Counted from the stretch's first letter, positions 1 to 18,100 are shown. The stretch is DNA of 64,000 nucleotides from Zychaea mexicana (GCF_025766255.1 NW_026516821.1:25368-89367); one strand, 5' to 3'. Notes: a model not told the origin generated them from the sequence alone. Numbers and translations: made by a program.

Positions 1-3000
1 CGCCTCTATGGCATTTTGAATGGCGCTATAACGTGCTGCAGCGTATGCTTCCAGATTCTTTTCTTCGTCCTAAGTGGAAAGTTGAGATCACAGTATGGAG
101 TTTCAATGAAGTACCATAGCACTAACCTCGATCATTATCAGCTCTTCCTCGGCGCGCTTAATGTTCATAATCTCTCTGAGAACGTCGACGTCGTTGCTTT
201 CTGCTATATGGTGCTGTTCCCAAAATCGTGTCTCCAGATGACAGACATCCTCCCACTGGACTTCAGGCTCCAACAACAGATGGCAAGCAGCATTGTATAG
301 CTTCAATTGCTTTTCAGCTGCAGTGCTTTGTTTCTTGATTGCGCTTCTAACTTTCGTGCTTACTCTTTCGCCTGTTTCATAATTAATTAATTATATCCAT
401 CAGCAGCGCTTTCTCATTTTTACACTTCAAAAAACAGATATACAATACCTATTTTGCCCTCTCGATTACGCAGCTGATCATACATCATCTTACGCGAGAT
501 TATATGTGATTTTAGTTTATACAGGCTATCTTCCTTTTCTCGCTTTGCTTTTGCTTCTTTTGCGCTTGCGTATTCTGTGCTATTTATCTGCCATCTTCGT
601 TCAGGCTTTAGCACCCTTTCAATTCTGGTAACATTGTCTTCAGCGATCTCGAGCTTTCTTGAGAGCTTTCGAAGCAATCCAAATTTCTCATCTATTGATG
701 ATAACAATAGCTTAATACGCATAAACGAAAGGGAGTAGAAATCGTTATACATACCTGCTTCCGCCATAGTCATATTGGCACATTTATCTGGATCTTCAAG
801 CTCCCTCGATAAAGTAATGCGCTCCGCTCTAATGATGTTTTCCGAATGGATTAGTTGTCTAAGTATTTTACAGTACTCTACAAAAACACTTTGTAAACTC
901 ACTCAACCGCGTAAAAATGCTCTAGTTCTTCATAATACTGTATTTTTACTGATAGAGGTTTGACACCAGTGAATATAGTACGATCTTTCGATTTTTTATG
1001 GACGGTATCTTTGTACGTCTTCCATTCTTCTTCGAATCTGAGCTCATCTATCTTCCCGTCCTCGTTTCACCACCAGCATGGCGTACCGCCGGAAGCTACA
1101 AGGGTAGCTCTGTGTCGCAAGTATGCAGACGCTTGTTCGATGATTGCCTTTGCCCTTTTCGTCCGTTTTTTAAGCGCGTAACCTATCGGTACTATTATGA
1201 GTATCACGCAATCATTTATAACTTCATTTAAAATCATGCATACACATATTGATTATAGTCTTGGCTTTCGAATGACCAATCGCATGCTGTAAAACGAACA
1301 GACGTCTCTTGGCGCTCATTTGTCTAGTCATTGAGACAAATCCTCCAAGGTAGGACCAAAGACGCTCAAGTCCTTCTCCATCTGTCAGTCCAAAGCCGCT
1401 TATGAATCGTGGATGATAATCGACCTGGCAAGACATTGAATGGGCGTATGCATGGAAAACGGAGACGGCCATCTGTGATCCAGCTTGAGCAAAATTGGGA
1501 AATGCTTGCTAATGGTGCATAAGTAATTAAAGATCAATTTGTTTACCGGATGCGATGATATTCTTAGACACGGCAAAATATCTTAAATGATGGTTCAAAG
1601 CGACAACCAAGATCATACAAAATATTGACATCTTTGTATCCCTTAGTGGCAACAGCAAGCACAGATAGAGCATATTTGTACCTATACAAAGCTCAACATG
1701 TAAGTGCATATTATACGCTAGGGATTATAGACTGCATGCATGTAAAAAGCATTAAAATTACTTTTCACCAGAAGCAAAGATATTCGTAAACTGAAGTGGA
1801 ACATTGTGTCTGCCGCATACACAGCCTACTATTCCACTTTCATAGAACTTCTCGACAGCAGCAGAAACGGACGTAACAGCTTTGAGCTCACTCTCGCAAC
1901 GCTTATTGACGGCATTGGTGACTTCATGCTTTTCGTAAACGTCATGCATGTTATCAGCCGAGAAAAACGTCGCTGCTTCAGCTTTTTTTGTGTCATTTGC
2001 ATGTGCTTTGCGTCGTCGCAATTGCATGTTGCCATCGACTGCGACGAACAGTTTTCCTTCCTGTGTAAATTGTATATTGAGTCATTAGCTCATCAAAATA
2101 TCATGACAGCACTGAATTATAAAACGAGAAGGAGACCTTGGGACAAGCCGGACACGCATCTCGCTCCATTGGAGTAATATTGCTGAACTCGTTAACCATT
2201 TCATCCGTCACTTTTCTTTCAGCTCCATGTATGCTGTATGTGCATTTCCTAAAGTCTTTCGAATTCTATCAGGATTCTTTATTCCATAAAATTCAAATGT
2301 ATATACAATACATTAGAATAACTGTTATGATAAGTGATTTCGCTCCATTGTGTTATCATCTGATTATTCTATTAGCAGTAACAGTACCTCAAACTTGTGC
2401 ACATAAGAGCAAGCATTTCCAAAGGCTTGTGCTGCTAAATGACCTTCAGCCAAAAGCGCAGAATAGAAATCAAGCAATGGGAGATGAAATGCTGTCCTCG
2501 GCGAGGCGGGAGATGACGGAAACAAGTGATGGTAAAGCAGGGTTGAGGCGTCTGATTTACATTCACAGAATGGTATTTTATAACTTTTAATGCCTGTTTC
2601 GTATGTTTTGGACGGCATTTATAGGAATGTTTTAGCAGTTGTCCATATCACAGTATGTTTGGTAATTATTAATGCAACGTAATGCGTTACCGGTAATGAA
2701 AACGCAAAGATCTCCCGTTCCTTTGTTTTATCGCATGTAGTGCAGCGCGCGTCGAAAAACGGAGTCGTATCGGCCAGACTATAGTCGCTACTTCCCCTGC
2801 ACTTTACATAGTCTTTCGGTAGCACCTTAAAGACCTCGGACCAGTTTTCATCAAGAGCTTCCAATCTCCTTTTATGTTTTTCGATGTCATGGTCATTCAG
2901 ACGAAACACTGTCAAGCCTTCATTAAAAGCGCTACTAGGACCGTCACCATAGTCGAGATCATCGGTTTCTCCGTGATCTTCGCGTTACAAAGTATATGTT

Positions 3001-3221
3001 ATAATAAGCAAAGATTTAGTGTGCTTATATGCGAATCAGTTACCTAATTGATCATGCTGTGAATTTTGACGCGTATCTCTTATAGTGGGAGCAGAAGCTA
3101 CAACTGCATCGTCACCAGCATACACTTTGCGGCTTTTCGTTCTCGTTCTCCCATCGCTCAACATCGTGGATTCCACTAGGTCCATGGCGTCGTCTTCGTT
3201 GAACCGATCGTTAAAACCCAT
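1..3221 (-). pseudogene. KDZ-superfamily DNA transposase, 3' end beyond the window
   Basis: Several exons on the minus strand, starting near 3221, give the order expected of KDZ (Kyakuja-Dileera-Zisupton) transposases. A cysteine motif region comes first: FCECKSDAS followed by SPASPRTAFHLPLLDFY near 2570-2450. Then CPACPK near 2140 and the catalytic block with VDGN and CGRHNVPLQF near 2030-1790. Next is YDLGC near 1610 and the highly typical FHAYAHSMSCQV / GFGLTDGEGLERLWSYL block at 1460-1330. Coiled-coil C-terminal exons follow at 1150-100. Introns have normal borders, for example a donor after codon Leu-58 near 3047. Near 1590 one extra base is needed to keep DLGCRFE in frame with HHLRYFAVSKNI, so this copy is probably inactive. 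The end of the gene lies left of base 1. Family identification is from remembered KDZ motifs; the exon chain is only partly resolved. Confidence 0.8.
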
Positions 3222-3870
3222 GATCTACTGTAGTGCTAATAAGATGGTGCGGTCTGTTGTTTGTTACGTTGTAGCTAAGAACCTTCAAAAGATAATTTTT
3301 CATTTCAGTTCTCTATATTTATATTGCAACACATATTAAGTTGATCACTTCTGTTTATTGCTCAGTACTTTAAACGTGCAACTTGACAAAAAAGTACCAC
3401 GCGCTTGAGGAAAGCTTCTTTTACTGTAATTTTCTATGACGATCCCCTAATCCACAATTAATTTTGTACACAGAAGTACGTTATGTAATAGGGTAAAAAT
3501 GCTCGGATGCTAGGAACTGTTTCAAATTTCCTTGCTTTCTAAGAGTATTACTGTGGTCATTTCCAAATTGCATGAAGAATCCTCCTAATAATTTCATCAT
3601 TCTCGCTCCACCTCTACCCATCTACCACCACACCGTCTAACTCTTTTTGTTCTATGCGGTTTTTATTCAGTTATGGCCTCATATTCTTTGTATATGTATA
3701 GTATCCTTGTCCATGTCAAGGAACGACCACATGTCCCCTAGCGCAGATCACTCTGTCTTCCACAGTAAAATCAAGATCTGTAATTTAATAAATGAACTAA
3801 CATACCTATTGGATGCTAATATGTCGCTTTTATCAATAGCAACTTTTTAAAATGTGCTAAACCATTTAAT

Positions 3871-5274
3871 TTAAAGCTTTTCAAAACTAATTTGGCCATT
3901 GATAAGGGCATCATACAGCTCTGACCATCTCTTATACGGCATGTCACTCGGGCACAAAGCAGTATCTGCCTTTTCGCCACAATCAAAACCCGTGAATTCG
4001 CACCCCAATGTTTCATTTCTGTAGCGAATTATCCCACCGTTTGACACCCTCTTGAAACTTTTCCACGGAAACTTTGTCAAATTTTTGTCGACTTCGTTGT
4101 CTACATACATTCATTTACAAGTATTAATACATTGATAACTGCAATGCAGGCACTGCTTGTAACATACTACAGAGTTCAATCATGAGGTCCTTAACCGTGC
4201 TTTTCTTTTTGGTAGGCTTTCTGGTCAAACGAGGGCCTGGCGAAAACGAATAATATACATTAGTAGCTCCTTTTAACAATGCTATGATGTGTTAGCGATA
4301 GTTACCGCCTGTTGTTCCTATAGTGACAGATTGTTGTTAAGAAAAAGTCAATAAATAAATAATCCTTTTTCTCAATCAGATGTTACTATCACAGTGTAGT
4401 ATTAACCTTGACAATGTCGATGGAAGTTTGGACGCCCTCCAATCTTATTCAATGCGTTCTGAGCTTTCTCTTAATAGTTGGTATTAGAACCTTGAATATG
4501 AGCATTTCTAAAAACATATTTACTACTTTACATACTAGATGAGACTATAGGTGTAGTAAGCATCCAATCGGTCTCAAACTGGGGAGACATGAGCGTGCCG
4601 ACATTCCATCCCATGGCCACGCTAGCACGGTGGTTAACCGACATGATCTCGCGTCTGAAAGCTCTCCCAAGCTGCTGACGAACATCTAGATCCATAGGAG
4701 CCGGTTGCTCCATCATATGGTTCATGCGCTTGACCTTCTCTTCAAGCTTTTTCTGGTGCTCCTCGTTCATGCGAGCACAGATCGCAGCCAGTTGAGCAGT
4801 TGTCGTTGTCAACTCTCCATCGTTATACTGTCTGATAATATCTTCCCATTCTATATACTAGATAAGTAAAAATTCTCATTTTACCTATATACAAAATAGC
4901 AAACCTTCTCGCTCTTCGTCAGTGCTATTTTGAGAAAGGAAGTGAGTTAACGCGTTCCAAGTGGACCACTTTTTGGTTCCCTTAGGGCGGTAATATTTGT
5001 TGCTGGAAGCATTTGACTGCTCTGGTTGGGGTTCCTGGTTGCTTATTGTCGAAATGGAGGACGCAATGTAGTGAGAATTATTCTGAGAAAAAGAAGGGAG
5101 AAAGCTGGTGCTATGGTAGGCTGAGCATACTATAATTTCTACGGTGTGCACGGCGTGACACCGCAGAGGCCACAGGGTATGTTCCGTAGAGCTTGTAGAG
5201 GCCCGTACGGCGTCCGAATATGGGCAAATAATTTGGGTCTGGGGTGGCGGGATTTGGTACGCATTACTCGACAT
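3871..5274 (-). CDS. Unrecognised multi-exon gene next to the KDZ transposase
   Basis: I do not recognise this protein. Consistent splice joins link at least five minus-strand exons. One contains KKWSTWNALTHFLSQ (about 4990-4905). The next starts EWEDIIRQYNDGE after an acceptor at 4845-4850 and runs through a charged coiled-coil part (MNEEHQKKLEEKVKRM) to 4549. Short exons follow with KAQNALNKIGGRPNFHRHC (about 4470-4410) and a basic PRLTRKPTKKKSTVKDLM stretch (about 4240-4180). The last exon ends ALINGQISFEKL and stops at 3871. The W-x-x-W motif, basic patch and coiled coil would suit a DNA-binding protein, but that is inference. It lies head-to-tail upstream of the KDZ gene on the same strand and may be its accessory gene or an independent neighbour. 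The start at 5274 is uncertain; it overlaps the stop of the upstream pseudogene by a few bases. Confidence 0.45.
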
Positions 5275-6720
5275 CAAACGGCAGCTGTATGTATCCTTTC
5301 GGACAATCAAATACTTGAGCTTGGACGCGTGTGCCTGAATTACAAAGTATTGATAATCTGGATGATTTAGACAATTTGTAGAATTGACAACTCACTATTT
5401 TGGTTCAAAGCAGTTATCTTCAAGGTGCGTGCAAGCGATTCTGCATTTTTCCCTTTCGTCAAGGCTCGATGAAAGATGTCTTTCATAACCTTCGGGACAT
5501 GCAATTGTCGCTCCAGGAATTCCTTCTTGGAGATGCCGCCAACATCTTCTTTACCGCATTCACCAACGGCGAAATCAAGACCGTCGTTTATAACGAGGAA
5601 GTCTGGTCTGATCGACGACGCTTGTTCTACAAGTGGTTTCTTGCCGCTGACTTTTCTGTCAATGTTGACGCGTACTAATGTTGATTGGCATGTACGATTA
5701 CTATAATTTGTATAAGCCATCCTGAACAGTGTAATGTAAAGAAACGAAATACATGTTTACGATTGTTTATCATTTTACTAGAGAAAATCATCGCAACTTG
5801 GCCCTTCCTCGTGTTAAAAGTATACAAATGAGAAGATATTACGCTACCAACTACTGAACATATACTTTTACACCCGCGTGAAAATAAGGGCCATGCTGCG
5901 ATAATCGATCGTCTAGTAAAATGAGAGAAGTCGAATGGTAAACCAAAAATCGATACTTTACCGGCCTACCACACCCAAGTCTTGGAAACAACGGTCATTG
6001 TTGTCCCAGCAACGCACAACAAAGTCTTGCTCGGAACCGTTGGCGATCACTTCAACAATAGTTTCGCGTCGATACAACTCCAGAAAGTCAAGAAGAGTTT
6101 GCTGAATCCAATATTCTTGCGATTGGACTTTAGGATCAAAGAAGCCCAAAGCAGTAATTGCCTTCCAGATGCAAAGGACATACTCGTCTTCTTCTGTTTC
6201 ATTGTTCTCTTCTAGTGGTTTAGTGCCTTTTCACATTTTTCAAAAACGTGTTGCACGGAATCGTCCAAAGAAGGGAAAGCATTCACCCCTACTGTTGCTA
6301 TGTCTTTAAGCTCCTGCTTTGTGAGCAAATCTTGCCAGCAATTGTCCTTCGGGTCGATTATGAATGAATAATTAGTACTATATTGTATTCACATTTGCAA
6401 ACCATTGTAAGTCTTTAATGGGGTGGGTGGTAAAACATTTGGATGCGAGGATCTTTAAACTTACTGTTCATATCCACACTCGAACATGATATCTTCAAGG
6501 TAGACTTTGGTACTGTTTTTCTTGATATATACGCACCAACATGTTTTCTCTTCTTCTTCATGACCTGTTCTGAACCAGTCTTTTGCTCCGGCCGATGATT
6601 CAGTTGAGCCAGTTTTTGACGTTTGTGGTCAGCTTGATTTTATGGCGATTTTTTCCTTTATAAAACTTGTAGATTGCTCCTTCATGATTTCTTGAACAAT
6701 CTCGTTCAATTATTATAAAC
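5264..6720 (-). pseudogene. G2' : paralogue of the G2 family gene at 57-63 kb, frameshifted
   Basis: Three downstream exons join cleanly: 6377-5962, 5700-5396 and 5334-5264 (stop TAA). An upstream exon around 6600-6470 ends KVYLEDIMFECGYEQ. The first long exon reads FIIDPKDNCWQDLLTKQEL and later EEDEYVLCIWKAITALGFFD, clearly the same family as the two G2 fragments at 57.3 and 63.2 kb. It also shows what followed in the intact gene (QQTLLDFLELYRRETIVEV). The later exon has RPDFLVIN and FAVGECGK, a spacing that resembles the core of PD-(D/E)XK nucleases; that is a weak inference. One A is missing near 6219 (LNH* instead of LKPLEE), so the exon length is one base short of the splice phase. The 5' part near 6690 also contains a stop. 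No function is known to me. Confidence 0.6.
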
Positions 6721-7149
6721 AAATTGGTAAGGGGTAAAAATCCTCATGAGCGTGGTAGACGGGAGGAGAAAAGAAAAGAATGAAAAAGTGGAAAGACAAA
6801 GAAAAGGGAAGAACAAAGGACGATTGTTGCTAATCACGCAATATGTAGCGTTGAGAATCAAAGTCACGCCAATTCATGCACACGACATCACCTAATTGGT
6901 CCAGCAATCTTTTACATATCCGGAACAAGGTCTTTGTTCCCTTACTTTCAACCACGCACAATCATACTGCTATTGACAATGAAATAAAGCACGTATTTTA
7001 TCAACAATCTTTGTTATACACTCAAGAATTGCGTCTACCCTTCGATTTTACGTATTCATCGCTACAGTCTGGAGTCATCCCGTCCCTTTTGATTTTGCAA
7101 CCTGAAAGGCGTGGATGTGGGTGTATAAGTTTATGGCAGCGACATTAGT

Positions 7150-8740
7150 GTGGCGAAGCTAAACAAGTAGCTTTAATACCAGTTGAATCACAGTAGAAGG
7201 GTGTACGGAAATCCAAGTCCAGTAGACACGCCAGCATGTTAGGATGACGGATGGAACGGCCTTGGTCTGTTGCAGCAGGGACATTGGGGCAGTCCAGGTT
7301 GATAAATGAATAGAGAAGGGGTTGAGATCTGGCATAACATAAAGATCAAGAATACTATGGAGGTGACTGGTAGTGGTGAACGTGTGGTGCTCGACACCAG
7401 ATATCACTCCGGGACGGATGGTGCATTATACTACGCCAAGGCTGGCGCCAACGTCGAGCGATGGGTGTCCGGTTGTGTGGCGGTCTACAAACATTGTCCG
7501 AATAGAGAGGAAGAGATGTACGAATGCTGTGGTTCTTATCGGTGAAACAAACGGCGAAGAGCGTACGCAGCACATTATCGTTGGTGGTGCCAAGCTGTCG
7601 GTTATGTTGACCCAACGGGTGGGGCGCAGGAAGGCAAAATCGACTATGAAAATTTCTTAGTATGATGCGGCCAAGCTGCGTAGTTTCAGAATTAGCGAGT
7701 GACATTTGGATGGGGGATCGGGTAATTTTGTGATAGAGGTCGTCGTAGTAAGCCCTATTTTTCGTCAAAGACGAACAAGTCCAACACCTTAATTTTCTTT
7801 GAGGGTCGAAAAGCGGAGCAAGTCCTTGGCTCCGAGATCCCCATATTGTGCGGCAAGGCAAGCAGAGCACAAGCATTAGTGGAATATATATGGATGATGG
7901 TGCTAGTTGAAGTTGATCGATCACGGCCAGAAGAAGTGATGCTATCATATTGCAGAAGATTTGTTGCTGTAGAAAACGAGGATGTGATTCAAGAAAGGCG
8001 ACTAAAGGCCGATGATCTGAGGAATTTTGTGTGATGCTCATCAACAAGTGATGTACCAGATAAGGTACTACCAGGAAACCTGATGTATTGGCGTTAGGGA
8101 ACTCGATTAAAGGTTGTATCCAAGGTAGTCGAAGCGCTTGTTGCTATGTCCGAGAGTCGAGAACTTGTACGCCACCCTGATGCTGTGGTTGATGGGGATG
8201 GAACATGGCAATTTTAGGGGAACATGTGGTGTGAAATGAAGCTGGATGGGATGCTCTGTAGTTTATTCCTAAAAGGACGCAGCAGCACCACTGGCTAACG
8301 GCAGGCCATATTGTAGTCGAGAAAGCCATATGTATTGTGCTTAGGGATATTACACGCTCGCGCACAGACAGTAGGCATCGCTGATATAATTAATAGCCAT
8401 CGCGTATGCGGATGAGGTGGCGATCCATAAAAAGACGATGTTGTATTTCGGATCTATATTGCCTAGAACAATAGACCAAGTAGGTCATTGCTTCAAACTT
8501 GACCGATCGTGACAGGCTGGGGTATGCGAATCTGGCAAGATGTTGATTCCATCACGGTTGTGGCTGGCTCAAAAAAGACACTGCTATGGACGTTAATACG
8601 AGCGTTTGATTGCCTGTTAATAACGATGGAGGTGATGTGTAAGTGTTCCAGGTCAATGGCTTTGTTAAGAAAGACACATATATCGTCTGCATAGAGTTTC
8701 CAAGTATTTCGAGTGGCAGAGGTGGAAGAATAATATAAAG
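7150..8740 (-). mobile_element. LINE (non-LTR retrotransposon) reverse-transcriptase remnant
   Basis: On the minus strand 8735-8500 reads TRNTWKLYADDICVFLN and then SNARINVHSSV. YADD (8684-8696) is the catalytic motif of reverse transcriptases, and the following S-N-A-x-I-N-V-x-S string is typical of the LINE RT palm/thumb region. Downstream pieces such as SRLQYGLPLASGAAAS (about 8330-8280) fit the C-terminal RT region. Reading continues in broken frames to about 7150. No sequence upstream of YADD resembles RT motifs 1-4, so the copy is 5'-truncated, as is usual for LINEs, and is decayed by frameshifts and stops. The exact ends and the clade cannot be read. Confidence 0.55.
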
Positions 8741-10465
8741 GAAGCTATCTTATGCACATTGATATTTATGATATTCAATATATTCTGCTATATCAGTAAA
8801 AGTGCGTGTATCATAGACGCGTTAGCCATGTGAAAATCTATCCACCTTATCACACGTTTTCAAAAAGCTAAAGTAATGTCCTGTAACAGGTCCAGTGCTT
8901 AGAATCTCAAATCTTCACCCAGCCTTTCTCTTCTTATTAGGATGAGATATGCTCACATTAACTTTATATATTCCTGAAGCAGAGTTCGCGCCCTACACTA
9001 TTGTAGTGTTTTGCTCGTGTAGTTGGCATTGCTACAATAGCAGGAGTACCAACCATTGACTAAGCTTTTGTGCGTTTCATATATATATGGAATGGTGATT
9101 CTAATAAGTAAATACGCACTTAGTAAAGATATCCATGTATGTTTGACCAATCAGCAACACAATCATTACGTCCATTACTAGCTTAGTTTGTACTATTTCT
9201 TTCAACAGAGTGAAAGTCTGCTTTAATCAATGATGAATCGCATTCTGTTCTCATAAAATTATGAACAGTGCTACTGTATGTGAGACTTCTAGCGCACCCA
9301 GTCTTAAGTTCATTTATTAATTGCTCAGAAGGTTTAGAATCATTATACATAAATAAGTGTCAATTTACGAATTTCATTGAAAATGGCTTTACGGCCCTGT
9401 TCGTTACCAATAAAAATTGAATTACTATTCATATTGCTTCATCAATCTCTGTGTATGTAAAGCTTATATGTATGATATTTGATATACATAGAACTGCTTC
9501 GCTGGTGCCAAATTACTCATATAAATCTTCACTTTGAAAAATTAATATTGTTCCTCATCAGTGTACGGAGTATATGTATATGAGCGCTTTTCAGTCATTT
9601 CTCTCAAAAGTGATGCCGCAACTCTCTCCTCTAACATATGTTCCAAATGCTCTACATTTACGTGCGTATAGTACTCGGTTTTGATGTTATATAACAAATT
9701 ATTGTTTGTGAAGCTGTGAAGACAAAATGCGACAACTGACTTCTAAGCTGAGATATTTATCGATCTGTGACATTTTTACTTGGTGCGACATCATCGCTTT
9801 TTACAAACCCTGTCCCTTTTTTTCTACCAGCGAAGAAGAGCATGTCCGGTAACTATTTGAATGGGCCCAGCTGTTATACACCCTCACAGCAGAAAGGTTA
9901 TCATGCATGATTTATAGGAGACGGAGTGAGAGAACAATAAGAGGGAGAGAGTACGTACTCAGTAGTAGCGCAGTGCGGGAGAGTGGTTCCGATGCGAAGG
10001 GTGTTTATAGTAGTACAAACGCATGCATCTCTCTCTTGGTCTTACGTACTCTCTAACTCTACTATCATGCTAACAAGTAACCAACATCAATGACACACAT
10101 AATCCTCACATGCTTCAATCCGGTCAAAACACGTTCCTCGATCAATGGGTCAGTCAATCAAATAAAAGTTCGATTTAGAGAAGAAAAGATCTAATGATAA
10201 CAGCAGTGAACAACCCCCCCTCCCCAAAAAAAAGGGCCGGGCCTTACAATATCATCCTTTCGATGTACCTCTCTTCCTCCTCAAGCATGCAAGGAATGAT
10301 TTGGGAGGGGAACCAAAAAAAGGGCAAGACGTCACCGCCTATTGGCTCCGAGTCGAAATAGTTCTTTTCTTTTTTTTTTTTCACAAAGAATTTGCTGACT
10401 TTTTTTTTTCCTTCCTCTTTGTCCTGTCAAACAGAGAAAAAAGGACATTCGTACACACATACATT
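8741..10465. other. Intergenic region and promoter side of the DEAD-box gene
   Basis: No coding potential is seen between the LINE remnant and the helicase start. 9930-10060 has purine-rich GAGAG tracts and later CTCTC tracts. 10205-10230 has C7 and A8 runs. 10360-10410 carries long T tracts just upstream of the ATG. Pyrimidine-rich tracts close to the start are common in strongly expressed fungal genes, so this is the likely core promoter and 5' UTR. No individual factor site is claimed. Confidence 0.4.
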
Positions 10466-14753
<4,288 letters not shown>

Positions 14754-15129
14754 CTTGTCTTACAAAAACAACAGAAAATTCACACCTTGCAAAAGAAATT
14801 CTCAATTTGCTCAAATACAACAACGGAACAACAGAGGGAAAGGCTTAGAGATTAGTCTTTGTAAAATTTAGATTAATCTTTGTACATACTTAAAATTACC
14901 CTATTAAAGAACAGTGTTGCATATGTATTTTCTCTTTACATACATTTCACCTAAAAAAAATAAGCACGTCTGTTTTGAGCCTCTTCTTCGTTTGACGCAT
15001 TATAATCTGCATGAATATAGGCTGTACTTGGGGGGGTTTGCTACTGAAGCGGAGCTGGACTTGCGTTGCATTTCTTTTGACAAGTGGCAAGAGCGTGTTG
15101 GTCCACCATAAAGTCCTTCTCCTTGTGCA
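14754..15129. other. Intergenic: helicase 3' end to UGGT promoter
   Basis: No gene is seen. The first ~150 bases are A-rich with AATCTTTGTA repeats around 14850-14885, likely 3' UTR and polyadenylation region. The remainder is the promoter of the glucosyltransferase gene. Confidence 0.4.
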
Positions 15130-18100
15130 ATGCGGCTCAAGGCAATAGTACTCGCCACCACGCTGACAGCATGTCTGCAGCATTACGCGTTGGCAGCGCC
15201 ATCAACAACTGTAGACTTGACGTTGGTCACACCTTGGTGTGCTCCTAATCTTGCCGTAGAGCTAGTGTAAAGTACCTCTTTTTTTTTTTGCTGTATATAA
15301 CGTTGTTCCACGCAACAAACAACATCCTAATCGTGACTTCGCACTGTTTCCAGAGAAACAGCATCCAACGGCAACAACACACTCTTTTTTGATTTCGTTG
15401 ACAAAATTACTGCTAAGGCAACAGCAGCCGATTCAAAGTCATCCGACGAAAACACGGCTCAACAAATTTACAATGACGCGCTCGCCATCATTGAACCGTA
15501 CCTGACGCGACCTGATTTAGCCAAAATGGCACTCGCGATACATGCTGCTGCACCGCGTATTGAGGCCTACCACCAATACTATCGTGAAAATGTGCATGTC
15601 AGTGACGTACCATTGCCATGCCAACAAAAGGGTGTGTGGGCCGATATAGGAGGATCACAAGAACAACAAGCTATTGTATGCAGTCCCGACAACCTCAAAT
15701 TTGACAACACGCATTATTACAAGCCGGACCTTTTACCCTTTGATCATGTACTGCTTCAACAAGGAGTGCCTATGGACCATGCAGTCGTGCTGTATACAGT
15801 GGATTTTTCATCCGATACCTTTAAACTGTTTCATCAGGCGTTGACGCGAGCTGTACAAGAACGGCCTGGTTTCGCGTACATTGTTCGTTACATGCCGCCG
15901 CCTAATGCTGCCGACAGCAAGAAATGTGATTATCAGTTGGCCTTGACAGGTTATGGCGTGGAAATGGCATTGAAAAAGACGGATTATTTGGTGATTGATG
16001 ACCGGAACAATGACGCGTCCTCCACGCAAGCCTCGGTGAAAGGCAAACTGGCCAGTTTTGGAAAGAAGATCAGTCAAACGTTGTTTGAGGACGATAACGC
16101 TACACCTTCCAAGGTTGAGCCCTTGACACAACAAGAAATACAAGGTAGTAATGATAATAAGCAACAACGACAACAACATACATAGATATTTTAGAGATAT
16201 ACTTAAAATGAGACGGAGAGATATTTAGATTTGGGTCTCAAGGCTACTCAGTTTATCACGAAGTCCGAAAATCCATTATCGACCTTGGTACAGCTAGCAC
16301 AGGATTTCCCAATGCACGGCCGTCGCATCAGCGAGCTTTCACTTGACGAAAATTTGGTTCGAGAAGTTCTTGAAAATCGACGCTCGTTTTCTGTTGACAA
16401 CGCCATGTGGCTTAATGGTGTCGTACTAGATGAAAACGAAGTGGATCCATTTTCGTAAGTCAACAAAGCTATAGAGCTCCCGTGAGGGATATGTCGCGTT
16501 ACTGATGATGACTTTTTAATCAGGTTGATTCGTGCGCTTCAGCGAGAAGAAAAGCTTATCCAGTCATTTGAGTCACTGGGTGTCGGATCCCACAAGGCCA
16601 TTGATATCATGACGCATTCTTCATTGAGTAAAATGGAAGCGAATAGCCAAGGTGGTGAACCTACCGATATCTATGACGTGCGTTCGGATTTGGTGCTGTG
16701 GTGGAACAATCTGGAAAAGGATAAACGATACAAAAATTGGTCCAGCAATTTGATGGATGTAAGTGCGTCTTTATTGGAACTGCGCATGACGGATAATGAT
16801 GAAGAACTTATCTTGTACGTAGATGTTGAAACCCGTCTACCCAGGTCAACTACGAGCAATTAAGCGCAACGTCTATAATGTTGTTATGGTTGAGAACCTT
16901 GCAACTGTCGATAGCTTGAAACGAATTGCGGAACAAGTGGTTGAAATGGTCAAACATAACACACCTATCCGTTTTGGCGTTGTTCCCATGGTCACTGATC
17001 AAAAAGATTCAGGTATTGAGCATAATTACCACACACCAGCAAGATTGTTATGGATCGGCTGAAATTATGTATTACTGTTCTAGCAACGGCCGTTGCAGTT
17101 GTGCTTGATAACTTGTATCAGACAAAAGGCAAGAAAGAAGGATTGGCGTTCTTGACAAAGGTTCGTACATTGTCAACTGATGCAAGGCTTAATGTAAAAA
17201 GCAAAACTCGTAGAACAAGTTTTAATAATTTTTATATCTCTCTTCTTGTAACTTTGATAGCTACTAGGAATTTTAGAAACATCCAAATCCGACCGTGCCA
17301 CTCTGAGTATGGTTGAAAAGGCCTATGGTAGCTCTTTGGCTCCTTTGCTTGAAGAGAAAAAGGACTACATCCAACAAGTAGAAGCATTTCTTGCTCGCCT
17401 TGGTATTGGATCAACTGAGCCTGTCATGTTTTTGAACGGCAAGTTGTTTGAGCTCGATGAACAAAAGGTAAGAGACGACTACCCCTATTAGCTACAAAGC
17501 TTGAAGCTAAAGAAAATCACATAAATTTTACGCATGTAGCAATGGACTCGCGTCTTGATGATGGGTCTTCAAGAGCAAACTCAATTGGTGGCACGAGGCA
17601 TCTACTTTGGTTCTATCGATGATGATGATAATGTCTACGATTATCTTTTGTCCCAGTCATATGTGTCTGTGTCACGTAACCCTTATATCACCGTGTCAGA
17701 GGGTCATCCCTTGCGCATGATGGCCTTGTCGGCCGCTCATGATACCTCAGATATAATCTATCTCACCGGTAAGTTGACGCAGTAGCCGTGATAGAAAGAA
17801 ACGAAAAAAAATCGATCTAGCAACAAATTTAACTGTTGATGCTTAGCCCCCGAATCTTCCGAGCCGGACACGACACAAGTAGATACCAATGTCTGGATTG
17901 TTGCCGATTTGGACACTTTGCCCGGGTTGAAACTGGCATCTGAGGCACTTTTATTTTTGGTAAAGCCATCTAACGAGATTCGTTTGTTGTCAACAGTAGA
18001 CAAGTATGGATAATCTAACACCAGACATTGTGGCTACTCCTATATAGGAAAAACGTGAGAATGTGCGCTTGGCATTAATCCACAATGGTGACAGTGACCA

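Noticed and set aside
3489..6745. GGGTAAAAATnCTC words at 3489 and 6727 as element ends
   Set aside because: Both are in the same orientation and no inverted partner was found, so no element boundary is claimed.
7355..8047. 230-codon minus-strand reading frame
   Set aside because: It lies in the LINE remnant but in a frame without RT motifs; I treat it as an out-of-frame relic, not a gene.
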